Shown: positions 1 to 8,681 of the stretch, in pieces
Layout of the letters: every line of letters starts with the position of its first letter
Position numbering within the stretch: position 1 is the stretch's first letter
Assembly (NCBI RefSeq): GCF_900111315.1
Contig: NZ_FOGU01000006.1
Location: forward strand, 1 to 64,000
Direction of reading: 5' to 3'
DNA length: 64,000 nt
From: Tranquillimonas rosea
Lineage (GTDB): Bacteria; Pseudomonadota; Alphaproteobacteria; Rhodobacterales; Rhodobacteraceae
The notes under the pieces: model-generated
Told to the model about the DNA's origin: nothing
Databases searched by the model: none
The model's input: only the letters and a program-made list of their open reading frames with translations
Position numbers and translations under genes: made by a program

Positions 1-83
1 TTCTGCATCGCCGCGTAAATCTCGGGGTCGCGGCTCTCGAGCCGCTCGGTGAAGAAACCGGTGTCGCGGTGCGGGGCGTTCAT
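1..83 (-). CDS. glyA: Serine hydroxymethyltransferase, N-terminal fragment
   Basis: Only the first 27 codons lie inside the window; the gene runs off the left edge. The protein begins MNAPHRDTGFFTERL and continues ESRDPEIYAAMQ, which matches the N-terminus of alphaproteobacterial GlyA (FF..L..RDPE/IA). GlyA interconverts serine and glycine with tetrahydrofolate in the cytoplasm. A GGGAG ribosome site lies just upstream of the ATG. It is divergent from nadK; the 164 bases between them must carry both promoters. No glycine riboswitch was seen there. The identification rests on a short stretch, so certainty is moderate to good. Confidence 0.75.
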   Translation of the reverse strand, partial: MNAPHRDTGFFTERLESRDPEIYAAMQ

Positions 84-247
84 CGGGGCGTCTCCCTGGT
101 CGAGGATGACACGGGTTTACCCCCACGGGACGCGGTGCAAAAGCCTCAAAGCGGCTCGCCGGGGCGCGGGGGCGACGGCGGCGCTTGTCATTCGGCGCCA
201 ACGCGGCCAAGGCTGGGCCGCGACGGGACGACGAAGGGACGCCGCCG

Positions 248-1009
248 ATGCGCCAGATCGCCTTTACCGCCAGCCGGGCCGAAATCGCGCAGACGGCGAA
301 GGCCCGGCTCGCGCATCGCTACGGCGATGTCGCCCCCGAGGAGGCCGAGGTGATCGTCGCCCTCGGCGGCGACGGCTTCATGCTGCACACGCTGCACACG
401 ACGATGCATCTCGACGCGCCGGTCTATGGCATGAATTGCGGCACGATCGGTTTCCTGATGAACGAGTATTCCGACGACGGGCTCGACAAACGCCTCGCCG
501 CCGCCGAGGAGGCGGTCATCAACCCGCTGGCGATGCGGGCCGAGCATCGTGACGGCCAGGTGCACGAGGGACTGGCGATCAACGAGGTGTCGCTGCTGCG
601 CGCGGGCCCGCAGGCGGCGAAGCTGCGGATCAGCGTCGACGGCCGGGTGCGCATGGCCGAGCTGGTCTGCGACGGGGCGCTGGTGGCGACGCCGGCGGGC
701 TCGACCGCCTACAACTACTCGGCCCACGGCCCGATCCTGCCGATCGAGGCCGAAGTTCTGGCCCTGACCGCGATGTCTGCGTTCCGGCCCCGGCGCTGGC
801 GCGGCGCGCTGCTGCCGAAGGACGCCGTCGTCCGGTTCGACGTGATGGAGCCCGACAAGCGCCCGGTCATGGCCGACGCCGACAGCGGCCAGTCGGTGCG
901 CGAGGTCGTGTGGGTCGAGATCCGCTCGGAGCCGGCCGTGGGACACCGCATCCTGTTCGATCCCGGACACGGGCTGGAGGAACGCCTGACGCGCGAGCAG
1001 TTCGTCTGA
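248..1009 (+). CDS. nadK: NAD kinase
   Basis: A 253-residue cytoplasmic enzyme that phosphorylates NAD to NADP using ATP. The family's nucleotide-binding GGDG motif is at residues 40-43 ([13 protein letters not shown]). The second conserved region, with the NE motif (INEVSLLR) and the [12 protein letters not shown] stretch, follows at about residues 115-160. The length matches the short alphaproteobacterial form. The ATG at 248 is preferred over an upstream start because the conserved N-terminus ([11 protein letters not shown]) starts there and GAAGGGA precedes it. It stands alone, divergent from glyA and followed by an unrelated membrane protein. Confidence 0.93.
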   Translation: MRQIAFTASRAEIAQTAKARLAHRYGDVAPEEAEVIVALGGDGFMLHTLHTTMHLDAPVYGMNCGTIGFLMNEYSDDGLDKRLAAAEEAVINPLAMRAEHRDGQVHEGLAINEVSLLRAGPQAAKLRISVDGRVRMAELVCDGALVATPAGSTAYNYSAHGPILPIEAEVLALTAMSAFRPRRWRGALLPKDAVVRFDVMEPDKRPVMADADSGQSVREVVWVEIRSEPAVGHRILFDPGHGLEERLTREQFV

Positions 1010-1060
1010 TCCGCCGCTGGGGCGTCAGGAACCAATCCGCGCGCCTTTCATTGCACAGGC

Positions 1061-1744
1061 ATGGAGACACTGACCGCGATACTGTCGAGCCCGTGGTTCC
1101 TGATCGTCTGGGCGGCGCTGATGCTGCCGTGCTTGATCTGGACGATCCGCGACCTGCGGGTGCGCAACAGCCACCTGATGCCGCTGATGCAGCTCGTCTG
1201 GTGTCTGACCGTGCTCTATTCCGGTCCGGTGGGCCTCCTGATCTACGTCACCTGCGGACGCAAGGAGATCGCGGAGGATGGCCTGTATCGCCGGGCCTTC
1301 CGGTCGGTCGCGCACTGCTATTCCGGCTGCGGCATGGGCGAGGTCGCGGGCCTCGTCATCGCAGCGGGCCTGCTGGCGCTCGGCAATCTCTGGGTGGCGC
1401 TGATCACCTTCACTATGGCCTATGTCGCCGGTTTTGCGCTGACCGTGGGGCCGATGGTGCAGGGCGGCACCGACATGCGCACCGCGGTCAAGGACGCAGT
1501 GATCGCCGAGACGCCCTCGATCACCATCATGGAGGTCGTGGCCATCGGCATCGACCTGTGGCTTTCGGGCGATGCCGGGATGGGCGACGTGCTGTTCTGG
1601 TCGTCGTTGATCGTGTCGCTGACCTGCGGCCTCGTCGCGGCCTATCCGGTCAACATCCTGCTGATCGCCAAGGGCGTGAAGGAAGGCATGATGGACCCGC
1701 GCAACACCCACCATGACCACGGCGGCGGCCACGCCCATGCGTGA
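1061..1744 (+). CDS. DUF4396 family multi-helix membrane protein
   Basis: A 227-residue integral membrane protein with about six hydrophobic segments. The first is at residues 8-27, and others lie near 38-58, 95-115, 118-140, 165-185 and 190-212. It has the DUF4396 pattern, including the CYSGCGMGE segment around residue 88 and a His-rich tail (HHDHGGGHAHA) that could bind metal. The family's biochemical role is unknown; copper- or metal-linked roles have been suggested because of the Cys/His content, which is inference here. It is convergent with prpE, and a short dyad (1739-1762) spans both stop codons. Confidence 0.75.
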   Translation: METLTAILSSPWFLIVWAALMLPCLIWTIRDLRVRNSHLMPLMQLVWCLTVLYSGPVGLLIYVTCGRKEIAEDGLYRRAFRSVAHCYSGCGMGEVAGLVIAAGLLALGNLWVALITFTMAYVAGFALTVGPMVQGGTDMRTAVKDAVIAETPSITIMEVVAIGIDLWLSGDAGMGDVLFWSSLIVSLTCGLVAAYPVNILLIAKGVKEGMMDPRNTHHDHGGGHAHA

Positions 1745-1756
1745 CCGCCACGATCG

Positions 1757-3649
1757 TCACGCGCGGGGATAGCCCAGCGTTTTCAGGCGGTCCGCGATCT
1801 CGTCGATGATGGCGGGGTCGTCGATCGTCGCCGGCAGCTTGAACTCCACCCCGTCGGCGATCGAGATCATCGTGCGCCGCAGGATCTTGCCCGACCGCGT
1901 CTTGGGCAACCGGTCCACCACCAGCGTCATGCGGTAGGCGGCCACCGGGCCGATCCGGTCGCGCACCATAGCGGCACATTCCGTCACGATCTCGTCGTGG
2001 GACCTGTCGACGCCCTTGGTGAGACAGATGAAGCCCATGGGCAACTGGCCCTTCAACTCGTCCGCGACGCCGATGACCGCACATTCGGCGACGTCCGGGT
2101 GGTCGGCCAGAACCTCTTCCATCGCGCCGGTGGACAGGCGGTGGCCCGCGACGTTGATGACGTCGTCGGTGCGGGCCATGATCCACAGATACCCGTCCTC
2201 GTCGATATAGCCCGCGTCGCCGGTCTCGTAGTAGCCGGGGAAGTGGTCGAGATACGATTTTCGGAAACGGTCCTCGGCGTTCCAGAGCGTCGGCAGGGTG
2301 CCCGGCGGAAGCGGCAGCTTGATCACGATCGACCCGAGATGGCCGGGCTCAAGCTCGTTGCCGTCATGGTCGAGGATCCGCAGATCGTATCCCGGCAACG
2401 GCACCGTCGGGCTGCCGATCTTGACCGGCAGTTTCTCGATGCCCATCGGGTTGGTGACGACGGGCCAGCCCGTCTCGGTCTGCCACCAGTGGTCGATCAC
2501 CGGCACGCCCAGCTTCTCCGCCGCCCAATTGACCGTGTCGGGATCGGCGCGCTCGCCCGCGAGGTAGAGCGCGCGGAGGCACGAGAGGTCGTGCTTGCGG
2601 ATGTATTCGCCCTCGGGATCCTCGCGCTTGATCGCGCGGAAGGCGGTGGGCGCGGTGAAGAACGACCGGACGTTGTGCTCTTCGATGACGCGCCAGAAGG
2701 TGCCGGGATCGGGGGTGCCGACGGGCTTTCCCTCGAACACGACGGTGGTGTTGCCGTGCAGCAGCGGCGCATAGCAGATGTAGCTGTGCCCGACGACCCA
2801 GCCCACGTCAGAGGCCGCCCAGAACACGTCGCCGGGGTCCACGTCGTAGACGTTCTTCATCGTCCAGTAGAGCGCGACGAGATGGCCGCCGGTCGCCCGG
2901 ACCACGCCCTTGGGCTGCCCGGTCGTGCCCGAGGTGTAGAGCACGTAGACCGGGTGGTTGCCCTCGACCGCGACGCAGTCGGCGGGCGGGGCTTTATCTT
3001 GCGCCTCGTGCCAGTCGACGTCGCGGCCCGGCACCAAGTCGGCGGTCAGCTGTTCGCGCTGGAAGATGATGCAGAACTCGGGCTTGTGATGCGCCTCGTC
3101 GATGGCGGCGTCAAGCAGGGGCTTGTAGGCCACCGTCCGCGCGGGTTCGATCCCGCAGGAGCCGGCGATCACCGCCTTGGGCCGCGCATCGTCGATCCGC
3201 GTGGCAAGCTCGTGGCTGGCGAAGCCGCCGAACACGACCGAGTGGATCGCGCCGATGCGGGTGCAGGCCAGCATGGCGACCAGCGCTTCGGGCACCATCG
3301 GCATGTAGACGATGATGCGGTCGCCCTTGGTGACGCCGCGGCTGGCCAGCGCCCCGGCAAGGCGGGCGACCTTCTGCTGCAGCTCGGCATAGGTGATCCT
3401 CGCCTTGTTGTCGGTGACGGGGCTGTCGTAGATGATCGCCGCCTGCTGGCCGCGCCCGGCCTCGACGTGGCGATCGACGGCGTTGTAGCAGGTGTTCACG
3501 AGGCCGTCCGAGAACCACTCGTACATCGGGGGGTGATCGTCGAACAGGGCCTTCGAGGGTTTGCGCACCCAGTCGATGGCGTCGGCCTGTTCCATCCACC
3601 AGCCGTCGGGGTCGCTCTGCCACGCCCCGTACACGTCGCGGTATGCCAT
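1757..3649 (-). CDS. prpE: Propionyl-CoA synthetase (propionate--CoA ligase)
   Basis: A 630-residue ANL-superfamily acyl-CoA synthetase that activates propionate with ATP and CoA. The AMP-binding loop YTSGTTGQPKG is at about residues 238-248. The C-terminal acetylation/catalytic lysine is K588 in KTRSGKILRR. The N-terminus (YRDVYGAWQSDPDGWW) and length are typical of PrpE rather than acetyl-CoA synthetase, which starts differently. GGGAGGATACG precedes the ATG. No methylcitrate-cycle gene is adjacent, so propionyl-CoA probably enters the carboxylase/methylmalonyl route; that is inference. A 14-bp palindrome about 60 bp upstream (3710-3723) is a candidate operator. Confidence 0.92.
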   Translation of the reverse strand: MAYRDVYGAWQSDPDGWWMEQADAIDWVRKPSKALFDDHPPMYEWFSDGLVNTCYNAVDRHVEAGRGQQAAIIYDSPVTDNKARITYAELQQKVARLAGALASRGVTKGDRIIVYMPMVPEALVAMLACTRIGAIHSVVFGGFASHELATRIDDARPKAVIAGSCGIEPARTVAYKPLLDAAIDEAHHKPEFCIIFQREQLTADLVPGRDVDWHEAQDKAPPADCVAVEGNHPVYVLYTSGTTGQPKGVVRATGGHLVALYWTMKNVYDVDPGDVFWAASDVGWVVGHSYICYAPLLHGNTTVVFEGKPVGTPDPGTFWRVIEEHNVRSFFTAPTAFRAIKREDPEGEYIRKHDLSCLRALYLAGERADPDTVNWAAEKLGVPVIDHWWQTETGWPVVTNPMGIEKLPVKIGSPTVPLPGYDLRILDHDGNELEPGHLGSIVIKLPLPPGTLPTLWNAEDRFRKSYLDHFPGYYETGDAGYIDEDGYLWIMARTDDVINVAGHRLSTGAMEEVLADHPDVAECAVIGVADELKGQLPMGFICLTKGVDRSHDEIVTECAAMVRDRIGPVAAYRMTLVVDRLPKTRSGKILRRTMISIADGVEFKLPATIDDPAIIDEIADRLKTLGYPRA

Positions 3650-3709
3650 CGTATCCTCCCTGTCTCTCCTCGCTGGCGATCTAGGCAGGGTCGGCCGCGC
3701 GGGGCAACA

Positions 3710-3723
3710 CGTTTGCGCAAACG
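3710..3723. promoter_or_regulatory. 14-bp perfect palindrome, candidate operator of prpE
   Basis: CGTTTGCGCAAACG reads identically on both strands and lies 61 bases upstream of the prpE start, inside the divergent gap to the small gene at 3846. Its TTTGC/GCAAA half-sites resemble the TTTGCAAA boxes described for ScfR-family regulators of short-chain acyl-CoA genes such as PccR in Rhodobacter sphaeroides. The regulator assignment is inference; the palindrome is seen directly. Confidence 0.5.
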
Positions 3724-3845
3724 AGATCGCCCGACGGCCGATTGCGACCTCGATGTCGGAGACCGGCGGGCGGCGGGGCGCTTCGCGTTGTCAGATGGAG
3801 CAGGGCGGGGCGATGCCCGCCCGTCCGCGGAGGAGGTCTGCTGTC

Positions 3846-3935
3846 ATGGGTGACAAGAACCCGAAGAAGAAGCCGAAGGCCGTGAAATCCAAGCCGAAGC
3901 CGGCGACGGTGACCAGCATGACGGAACGCAAGTAG
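3846..3935 (+). CDS. Small basic Lys/Pro-rich protein, 29 residues
   Basis: The ORF encodes 29 residues beginning MGDKNPKKKPKAVKSKPKP; about a third are lysine and none are cysteine or aromatic. A strong GGAGGAGGT ribosome site sits 8 bases before the ATG, the best evidence that it is translated. I recall similar MGDKNPK-type micro-proteins as common unannotated or hypothetical genes in Rhodobacteraceae, but no function is known. The composition suggests a disordered, nucleic-acid or membrane-surface binding peptide, which is inference. It is followed by a GC-rich hairpin and then convergent maeB. Confidence 0.65.
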   Translation: MGDKNPKKKPKAVKSKPKPATVTSMTERK

Positions 3936-3943
3936 ACCCCGGC

Positions 3944-3973
3944 GCCGCCGCGTTCGATCCCTCGTGCGGCGGC
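3944..3973. terminator. GC-rich hairpin between convergent genes
   Basis: GCCGCCGC at 3944-3951 pairs perfectly with GCGGCGGC at 3966-3973 across a 14-base loop, in the 46-base gap between the small gene ending at 3935 and maeB ending at 3982. There is no T-run on either side, so it may be a Rho-independent-like stop or an RNA 3' end stabiliser rather than a canonical terminator. Confidence 0.4.
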
Positions 3974-3981
3974 GTCCGGCC

Positions 3982-6264
3982 TCAGCCGTAGTGCGCCACC
4001 GGCGTCCCGGCGAGCGCCGACATGTTCAACAGCCCCCGCGCGGTGATCGACGAGGTCACGATATGCGCGCGGTTGCCCATCCCCATCAGGATCGGTCCGA
4101 CCTCAAGCCCGCGCGCCTTCATCTTGAGGATGTTACGCACGCCGGATGCGGCGTCGGTGTTGGCAAAGACCACCACGTTCGCGGCCCCGTTCAGGCGGCT
4201 GTCGGGGAAGATCCGCGCCCGCAGCTCGGCGTCGAGCGCCGCGTCGGCGTGCATCTCGCCCTCGTAGGAAAAGTCCCGCGGCGCCGAGTCGAGGATGTCG
4301 AGCGCCCCGCGCATCCGCCGGCCGGTGTCGCAGTCGAGATTGCCGAACTGCGAGTGCGAGCAGAGCGCGATCTTCGGCTCCAGCCCGAAGCGCCCGACAT
4401 GGCGCGCGGCGGCGATCACCGTCTCGGCGATCTGCTGCGGCTCGGGCTGGGGATGGACATGCGTGTCCGCGATGAAGAGCGGGCCGTCCTCGAGGATCAT
4501 CAGCGACAGTGCACCCACCGGGTGCAGCTGGTCCGTGCCGAGTACCTGCTGGACGTAGTTCAGGTGCCAGAGATACTGCCCGAAGGTGCCGCAGATCATG
4601 CTGTCGGCTTCGCCCCGCTGGACCATCACGGCACCGATGGCAGTGGTGTTTGTGCGCATGATCGCCTTGGCGAGATCGGGGGTGACGCCGCGGCGGGCCA
4701 TGATCTTGTGATAGGTGGTCCAGTAATCGTAGTAGCGCGGGTCGCTCTCGGGATTGACGATCTCGACGTCGGTGCCGGGCTTCAGCGGGATGCCGGCGCG
4801 GGTGGCGCGCGTTTCGATCACGTCGGGACGCCCGATCAGGATCGGCCGGTCGGTCGTCTCCTCGATCATCGCCTGCGCGGCGTGCAGCACACGCTCGTCC
4901 TCGCCCTCGGCAAAGACGATGCGGCGCACGGTGGTCGCCGCCGCCTCGAACACGGGCCGCATGATCAGGGCCGAGCGGAAGACCGAACCGTCGAGCTGCC
5001 GCTTGTAGGCCTCCATGTCCTCGATCGGCCGGCTGGCGACGCCGGTATCCATCGCGGCCTTGGCGACGGCGGTGGCGACGACGCCCATCAGGCGCGGGTC
5101 GAAGGGCTTGGGGATCAGGTAGTCACGGCCGAAGGTCAGCTGCTCGCCCTGGTAGGCGGCGGCGGCCTCGGCGCTGGTGGTGGCGCGGGCCAGCGCGGCG
5201 ATGCCCTCGATGCAGGCGATCTTCATCTCGTCGTTGATCTCGGTCGCGCCGACATCCAGCGCGCCGCGGAAGATGAAAGGAAAGCACAGGACGTTGTTGA
5301 CCTGGTTCGGATAGTCCGACCGCCCGGTCGCGATGATGGCGCCCGGCGCGACCTCGCGGGCGAGGTCGGGCATGATCTCGGGCTCGGGATTGGCGAGGGC
5401 GAAGATGATCGGGTCGTCCGCCATCTTCTCGACCAGCTCGGGCTTCAGCACGCGGGGGCCCGACAGGCCGAGGAACAGGTCCGCCCCCTCGACCACGTCC
5501 GCCAGTTCCCGCGGGCCGCCGGGCTGGGCGAAGGCCGCCTTCTGCGGCGTCATGCCGTCCTCACGTCCCTCGTGGACCAGCCCGTCGATGTCGCAGAGAT
5601 AGACATTCTCGCGCTTGACGCCGAGCTTCACCAGCAGATCGAGACAGGCGATCCCCGCCGCGCCGCCACCGGTCGAGACGACCTTGATGTCGTCGAACCG
5701 CTTGCCGGCAACCTCCAGAGCGTTGGTCGCCGCGGCGCCCACCACGATGGCGGTGCCGTGCTGGTCGTCGTGGAAGACGGGGATGTTCATCCGCTCGCGG
5801 CACAGCTTCTCGACGATGAAGCACTCGGGCGCCTTGATGTCCTCGAGATTGATCGCGCCGAAGGTTGGCTCGAGCGAGCAGACGATGTCGGCCAGCTTCT
5901 CGGGGTCGGATTCGTTCAGCTCGAGGTCGAAGCAGTCGATGCTGGCGAACTTCTTGAAGAGGACGGCCTTGCCCTCCATCACCGGCTTCGAGGCGAGCGC
6001 CCCGATATTGCCCAGCCCCAGCACCGCCGAGCCGTTCGACACGACGGCCACGAGGTTGCCGCGGGCGGTGTAGTCGCGGGCGGTGTCGGGGCTTTCCTTG
6101 ATCTCGAGGCAGGCCTCGGCGACGCCGGGCGAATAGGCCCGCGCCAGGTCGCGCCCGTTCGCCATTGGTTTGGTCGCGCGGATCTCGAGCTTTCCGGGTC
6201 GCGGGTACCGGTGATAGTCGAGCGCCGCCTGCCTGAACCCGTCTTTGCCCTTGCTGCCGTCCAT
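3982..6264 (-). CDS. maeB: NADP-dependent malic enzyme with phosphotransacetylase-like domain
   Basis: A 760-residue two-domain enzyme. The N-terminal malic enzyme part (about residues 1-430) oxidatively decarboxylates malate to pyruvate. It includes the conserved Y44/SPGVA region, the HDDQHGTA metal-binding segment near residue 165 and the STGGGAAG nucleotide loop near 195. The C-terminal part (about 440-760) is a phosphate acetyl/butyryltransferase homologue ([20 protein letters not shown]). This fusion is the usual alphaproteobacterial MaeB, where the PTA domain is thought to be regulatory, binding acetyl-CoA, rather than catalytic. It is a single gene between two unrelated units and feeds gluconeogenic and NADPH supply. 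Confidence 0.93.
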   Translation of the reverse strand: MDGSKGKDGFRQAALDYHRYPRPGKLEIRATKPMANGRDLARAYSPGVAEACLEIKESPDTARDYTARGNLVAVVSNGSAVLGLGNIGALASKPVMEGKAVLFKKFASIDCFDLELNESDPEKLADIVCSLEPTFGAINLEDIKAPECFIVEKLCRERMNIPVFHDDQHGTAIVVGAAATNALEVAGKRFDDIKVVSTGGGAAGIACLDLLVKLGVKRENVYLCDIDGLVHEGREDGMTPQKAAFAQPGGPRELADVVEGADLFLGLSGPRVLKPELVEKMADDPIIFALANPEPEIMPDLAREVAPGAIIATGRSDYPNQVNNVLCFPFIFRGALDVGATEINDEMKIACIEGIAALARATTSAEAAAAYQGEQLTFGRDYLIPKPFDPRLMGVVATAVAKAAMDTGVASRPIEDMEAYKRQLDGSVFRSALIMRPVFEAAATTVRRIVFAEGEDERVLHAAQAMIEETTDRPILIGRPDVIETRATRAGIPLKPGTDVEIVNPESDPRYYDYWTTYHKIMARRGVTPDLAKAIMRTNTTAIGAVMVQRGEADSMICGTFGQYLWHLNYVQQVLGTDQLHPVGALSLMILEDGPLFIADTHVHPQPEPQQIAETVIAAARHVGRFGLEPKIALCSHSQFGNLDCDTGRRMRGALDILDSAPRDFSYEGEMHADAALDAELRARIFPDSRLNGAANVVVFANTDAASGVRNILKMKARGLEVGPILMGMGNRAHIVTSSITARGLLNMSALAGTPVAHYG

Positions 6265-6325
6265 GCTGTCCTCCGCCTGTCGTCGGGGCAGCGATAGCGG
6301 ATGGCGGCACGGCCGGGAAGGGGGC

Positions 6326-6547
6326 TCAGCCGTCGCGGCCGGTCGCGCTGCGCAATTCGTCGATGCGGCGCGAGGCGTCCGCCTTGGAGAGGTCGGGGTC
6401 GAAGGTCTCTCCCGCCTCTTCGCACAATGTCTTGAGGTAGGACGCCTGCGCGCCGGTCATCGCCTCGTCGCCCGTCGTCCATTGGCCGACGGGCTTGTCG
6501 GCGTTGCTGGGAGTGTCGGTCTTCGGTTGGTCGAACGCGTCGGTCAT
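6326..6547 (-). CDS. DUF3072 domain protein, copy 1
   Basis: A 73-residue soluble acidic protein with the DUF3072 core TGAQASYLKTLCEEAGETFD followed by a short LSKADASRRIDELR helix. It shares the same domain (M-T-x-x-Q-A-x-x-L-x-x-L-x-x-E-A-G-E-x-F-D) with the next gene at 6639-6863, so the two are tandem paralogues. The fold resembles a SAP/helix-hairpin-like motif seen in short DNA-associated proteins, but function is unknown. The ATG at 6547 begins MTDAFDQPK and is 91 bases downstream of its paralogue's stop. It is followed by the maeB promoter region. Confidence 0.75.
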   Translation of the reverse strand: MTDAFDQPKTDTPSNADKPVGQWTTGDEAMTGAQASYLKTLCEEAGETFDPDLSKADASRRIDELRSATGRDG

Positions 6548-6638
6548 GGTCGGTCTCCGGTTCATTTGTTCTCTAAATGTTCCGAGAGCAGACACGGTTC
6601 CAAGGTCTCTTCTGAGTCCGGTCACCTGTGCGTGATCG

Positions 6639-6863
6639 TCACTCCTCCGCCCGCCCGGTCTCCTCGCGCAGATAGGCGATGCGGTCCTCGGCCTGCTGCC
6701 GGTCGAGGCTGGCATCGAACGGCTCTCCGGCTTCGTCCGACAGCGCGCGCAGGATCGCGGCCTGCTTCTCGGTCATCGGGTCGTCGCCGTGGGTGCCGAC
6801 GGTGGTGACGGCCGACAGCGGCGTGGCGTCTGCGGCCTTGGGGCTGTTTGTGTTGCGGCTCAT
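6639..6863 (-). CDS. DUF3072 domain protein, copy 2
   Basis: A 74-residue protein starting MSRNTNSPKAADATPL, with the DUF3072 core TEKQAAILRALSDEAGEPFD and helix DRQQAEDRIAYLREETGR. It aligns with copy 1 over the C-terminal 45 residues, while the N-terminal 28 residues are Thr/Ala-rich and unrelated. A GGAGGGTCTCC-like stretch precedes the ATG on this strand (GGAGACCCTCCC). It is divergent from cdd. The tandem pair probably arose by local duplication; whether both are on one transcript cannot be told, although the same strand and short gap suggest it. Confidence 0.75.
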   Translation of the reverse strand: MSRNTNSPKAADATPLSAVTTVGTHGDDPMTEKQAAILRALSDEAGEPFDASLDRQQAEDRIAYLREETGRAEE

Positions 6864-6979
6864 GGGAGGGTCTCCTTTGTCGTCCGAAAACGAACGGCGG
6901 CGCGACCGGGTTCCCCGCGCGGGGCGCCTTGCGTCGGCCCGCGGGCCGCGCCACGATGGCCGCCACAGGAGGGACGCGA

Positions 6980-7369
6980 ATGGATCTGATCGAGGCCGCG
7001 ACGCGGGTACGCGAGAACGCCCATGCGCCGTATTCCGGGTTCAAGGTGGGCGCCGCGCTGCGGGCCGACGGCGGGGCAGTGCATGTGGGCTGCAACGTCG
7101 AGAACATCGCCTACCCCGAGGGCACCTGCGCCGAGGCGGGCGCCATCGCGGCGATGATCGCCGCCGGCGATACCCGTATCGAAGAGGTCGCCGTCATCGC
7201 GGATTCACCGTCGCCCGTCCCGCCCTGCGGCGGATGCCGGCAGAAGCTGGCCGAGTTTGCCGCTCCCGACGTCCGCGTCACGATGGCCACCACCCGCGGG
7301 GGGCGCCAGACGCTGACCGTGCGCGACCTTCTTCCCGGGGCGTTCGGCGCCGACCACATGGACGGCTGA
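6980..7369 (+). CDS. cdd: Cytidine deaminase
   Basis: A 129-residue zinc enzyme converting cytidine and deoxycytidine to uridine forms, the first gene of a nucleoside salvage operon. Zinc ligands are C50 in TCAEAGAI (with catalytic E52) and C83/C86 in PCGGCRQ, so it is the small homotetrameric class. The Arg usually next to the Glu in CAER is Ala here (CAEA). Substrate residues FKVGAAL and NVENI are present. AGGAGGGA precedes the ATG. deoA follows after a single base, so the two are translationally coupled. Confidence 0.93.
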   Translation: MDLIEAATRVRENAHAPYSGFKVGAALRADGGAVHVGCNVENIAYPEGTCAEAGAIAAMIAAGDTRIEEVAVIADSPSPVPPCGGCRQKLAEFAAPDVRVTMATTRGGRQTLTVRDLLPGAFGADHMDG

Positions 7370-7370
7370 G

Positions 7371-8678
7371 ATGGACGCCCGGACGGTCCTGTCCGATCTG
7401 CGCGCCGGCCGGCCGCCCTCGTCCGAGGGGCTGGCCTGGTTCGCCTCGGCGCTTGCCGACGGCCGCGTTTCGGACGCGCAGGCGGGCGCCTTCGCCATGG
7501 GCCTGTGCCGCACGGGCCTGGACGACGCGGGCCGTGTCGCGCTGACCCTCGCGATGCGCGACAGCGGCGACCGACTGAGCTGGGACCTGCCGGGGCCGGT
7601 GGTCGACAAGCATTCCACCGGGGGCATCGGCGACTGCGTGTCGCTGGCGCTGGCACCGATGCTGGCGGCCTGCGGCGCCCATGTCCCGATGATCTCGGGG
7701 CGGGGGCTGGGCCATACCGGCGGGACGCTCGACAAGCTCGAGGCGATCCCCGGCCTCTCGACCGAGGTGAGCGAAGAGCGCTTCCGCGCCATCGTCGGCG
7801 ACTTGGGCTGTGCCATCGTGTCGGCCACGGGCGATCTCGCCCCGGCGGACCGGCGGCTCTATGCGGTGCGCGACGTCACCGCCACGGTCGAAAGCGTCGA
7901 CCTGATCACCGCGTCTATCCTGTCGAAGAAACTGGCCGCCGGGCTGGAGGCGCTTGTGCTCGACGTGAAGGTCGGGTCCGGGGCGTTCATGGCGTCTGCG
8001 GGAGAGGCCGAGGCGCTGGCCTCGGCTCTGGTCTCGACCGCGCGGGGCGCCGGCTGCCCCGCGGCGGCGCTGATCTCGGACATGGACGCGCCGCTCGCCC
8101 CGTCGCTGGGCAACGCGCTGGAGGTGGCCGAGATCATGCGCCTGCTTGCCGGACCGATTCCGCCGGGCCTGGAGCGGCTGGCGGACCTCACCGTCGCGCT
8201 TGGCGGGCGGCTGCTGACGCTCTGCGGCATGGTCGCGTCACGCGAAGAGGGCGAGGGGCGGCTGCGCGAGGTGCTGGAGAACGGGCAGGCGGCCGAGCTG
8301 TTCGGCCAGATGACTGCCGCGCTCGGCGGGCCGGTGGATTTCGTCGAGCACTGGCGCGACCGGCTGCCCCGCGCGCCGGTCGTGTACGAGGTGCCGGCGC
8401 CGGAAGGCGTCGTCACGGCGATGGACGGGCGGGCGCTTGGAATGGCCGTCGTGCGGCTGGGCGGCGGGCGCATGCGCGATGGCGACCGCGTCGATCCGTC
8501 CGTCGGGCTCAGCCGGGTGGCGCAGCTTGGCGATCGGGTGGGCCCCGGCGCGCCGCTGGCGCTGGTGCATGCCGCCAATGATGACGCCGCGGCGCGGGCC
8601 ATCGACGCCGTGCAGGCGGCGATTACGTTGGGCGATACCGCGCCCGAGCGGCGCCCGCTGATCCTGAGGAGCCTCTGA
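7371..8678 (+). CDS. deoA: Thymidine phosphorylase
   Basis: A 435-residue enzyme that splits thymidine and deoxyuridine with phosphate into base and deoxyribose 1-phosphate. The family signature KHSTGGIGD is at residues 80-88, and the phosphate/pyrimidine region RGLGHTGGTLDKLE follows near 112-125. Length fits the family. It sits between cdd and deoB, so uridine-type products of Cdd are its substrate and its sugar phosphate passes to DeoB. The gap to deoB is three bases. The arrangement is a standard deo-type cluster. Confidence 0.94.
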   Translation: MDARTVLSDLRAGRPPSSEGLAWFASALADGRVSDAQAGAFAMGLCRTGLDDAGRVALTLAMRDSGDRLSWDLPGPVVDKHSTGGIGDCVSLALAPMLAACGAHVPMISGRGLGHTGGTLDKLEAIPGLSTEVSEERFRAIVGDLGCAIVSATGDLAPADRRLYAVRDVTATVESVDLITASILSKKLAAGLEALVLDVKVGSGAFMASAGEAEALASALVSTARGAGCPAAALISDMDAPLAPSLGNALEVAEIMRLLAGPIPPGLERLADLTVALGGRLLTLCGMVASREEGEGRLREVLENGQAAELFGQMTAALGGPVDFVEHWRDRLPRAPVVYEVPAPEGVVTAMDGRALGMAVVRLGGGRMRDGDRVDPSVGLSRVAQLGDRVGPGAPLALVHAANDDAAARAIDAVQAAITLGDTAPERRPLILRSL

Positions 8679-8681
8679 GCC

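Noticed and set aside
84-247. Glycine riboswitch in front of glyA
   Set aside because: No tandem aptamer-like conserved segments were seen in the 164-base gap.
1739-1762. Dyad GCGTGAC...GTCACGC across the convergent stops of the DUF4396 gene and prpE
   Set aside because: Short 7-bp stem inside coding ends and no T-run; not strong enough to call a terminator.
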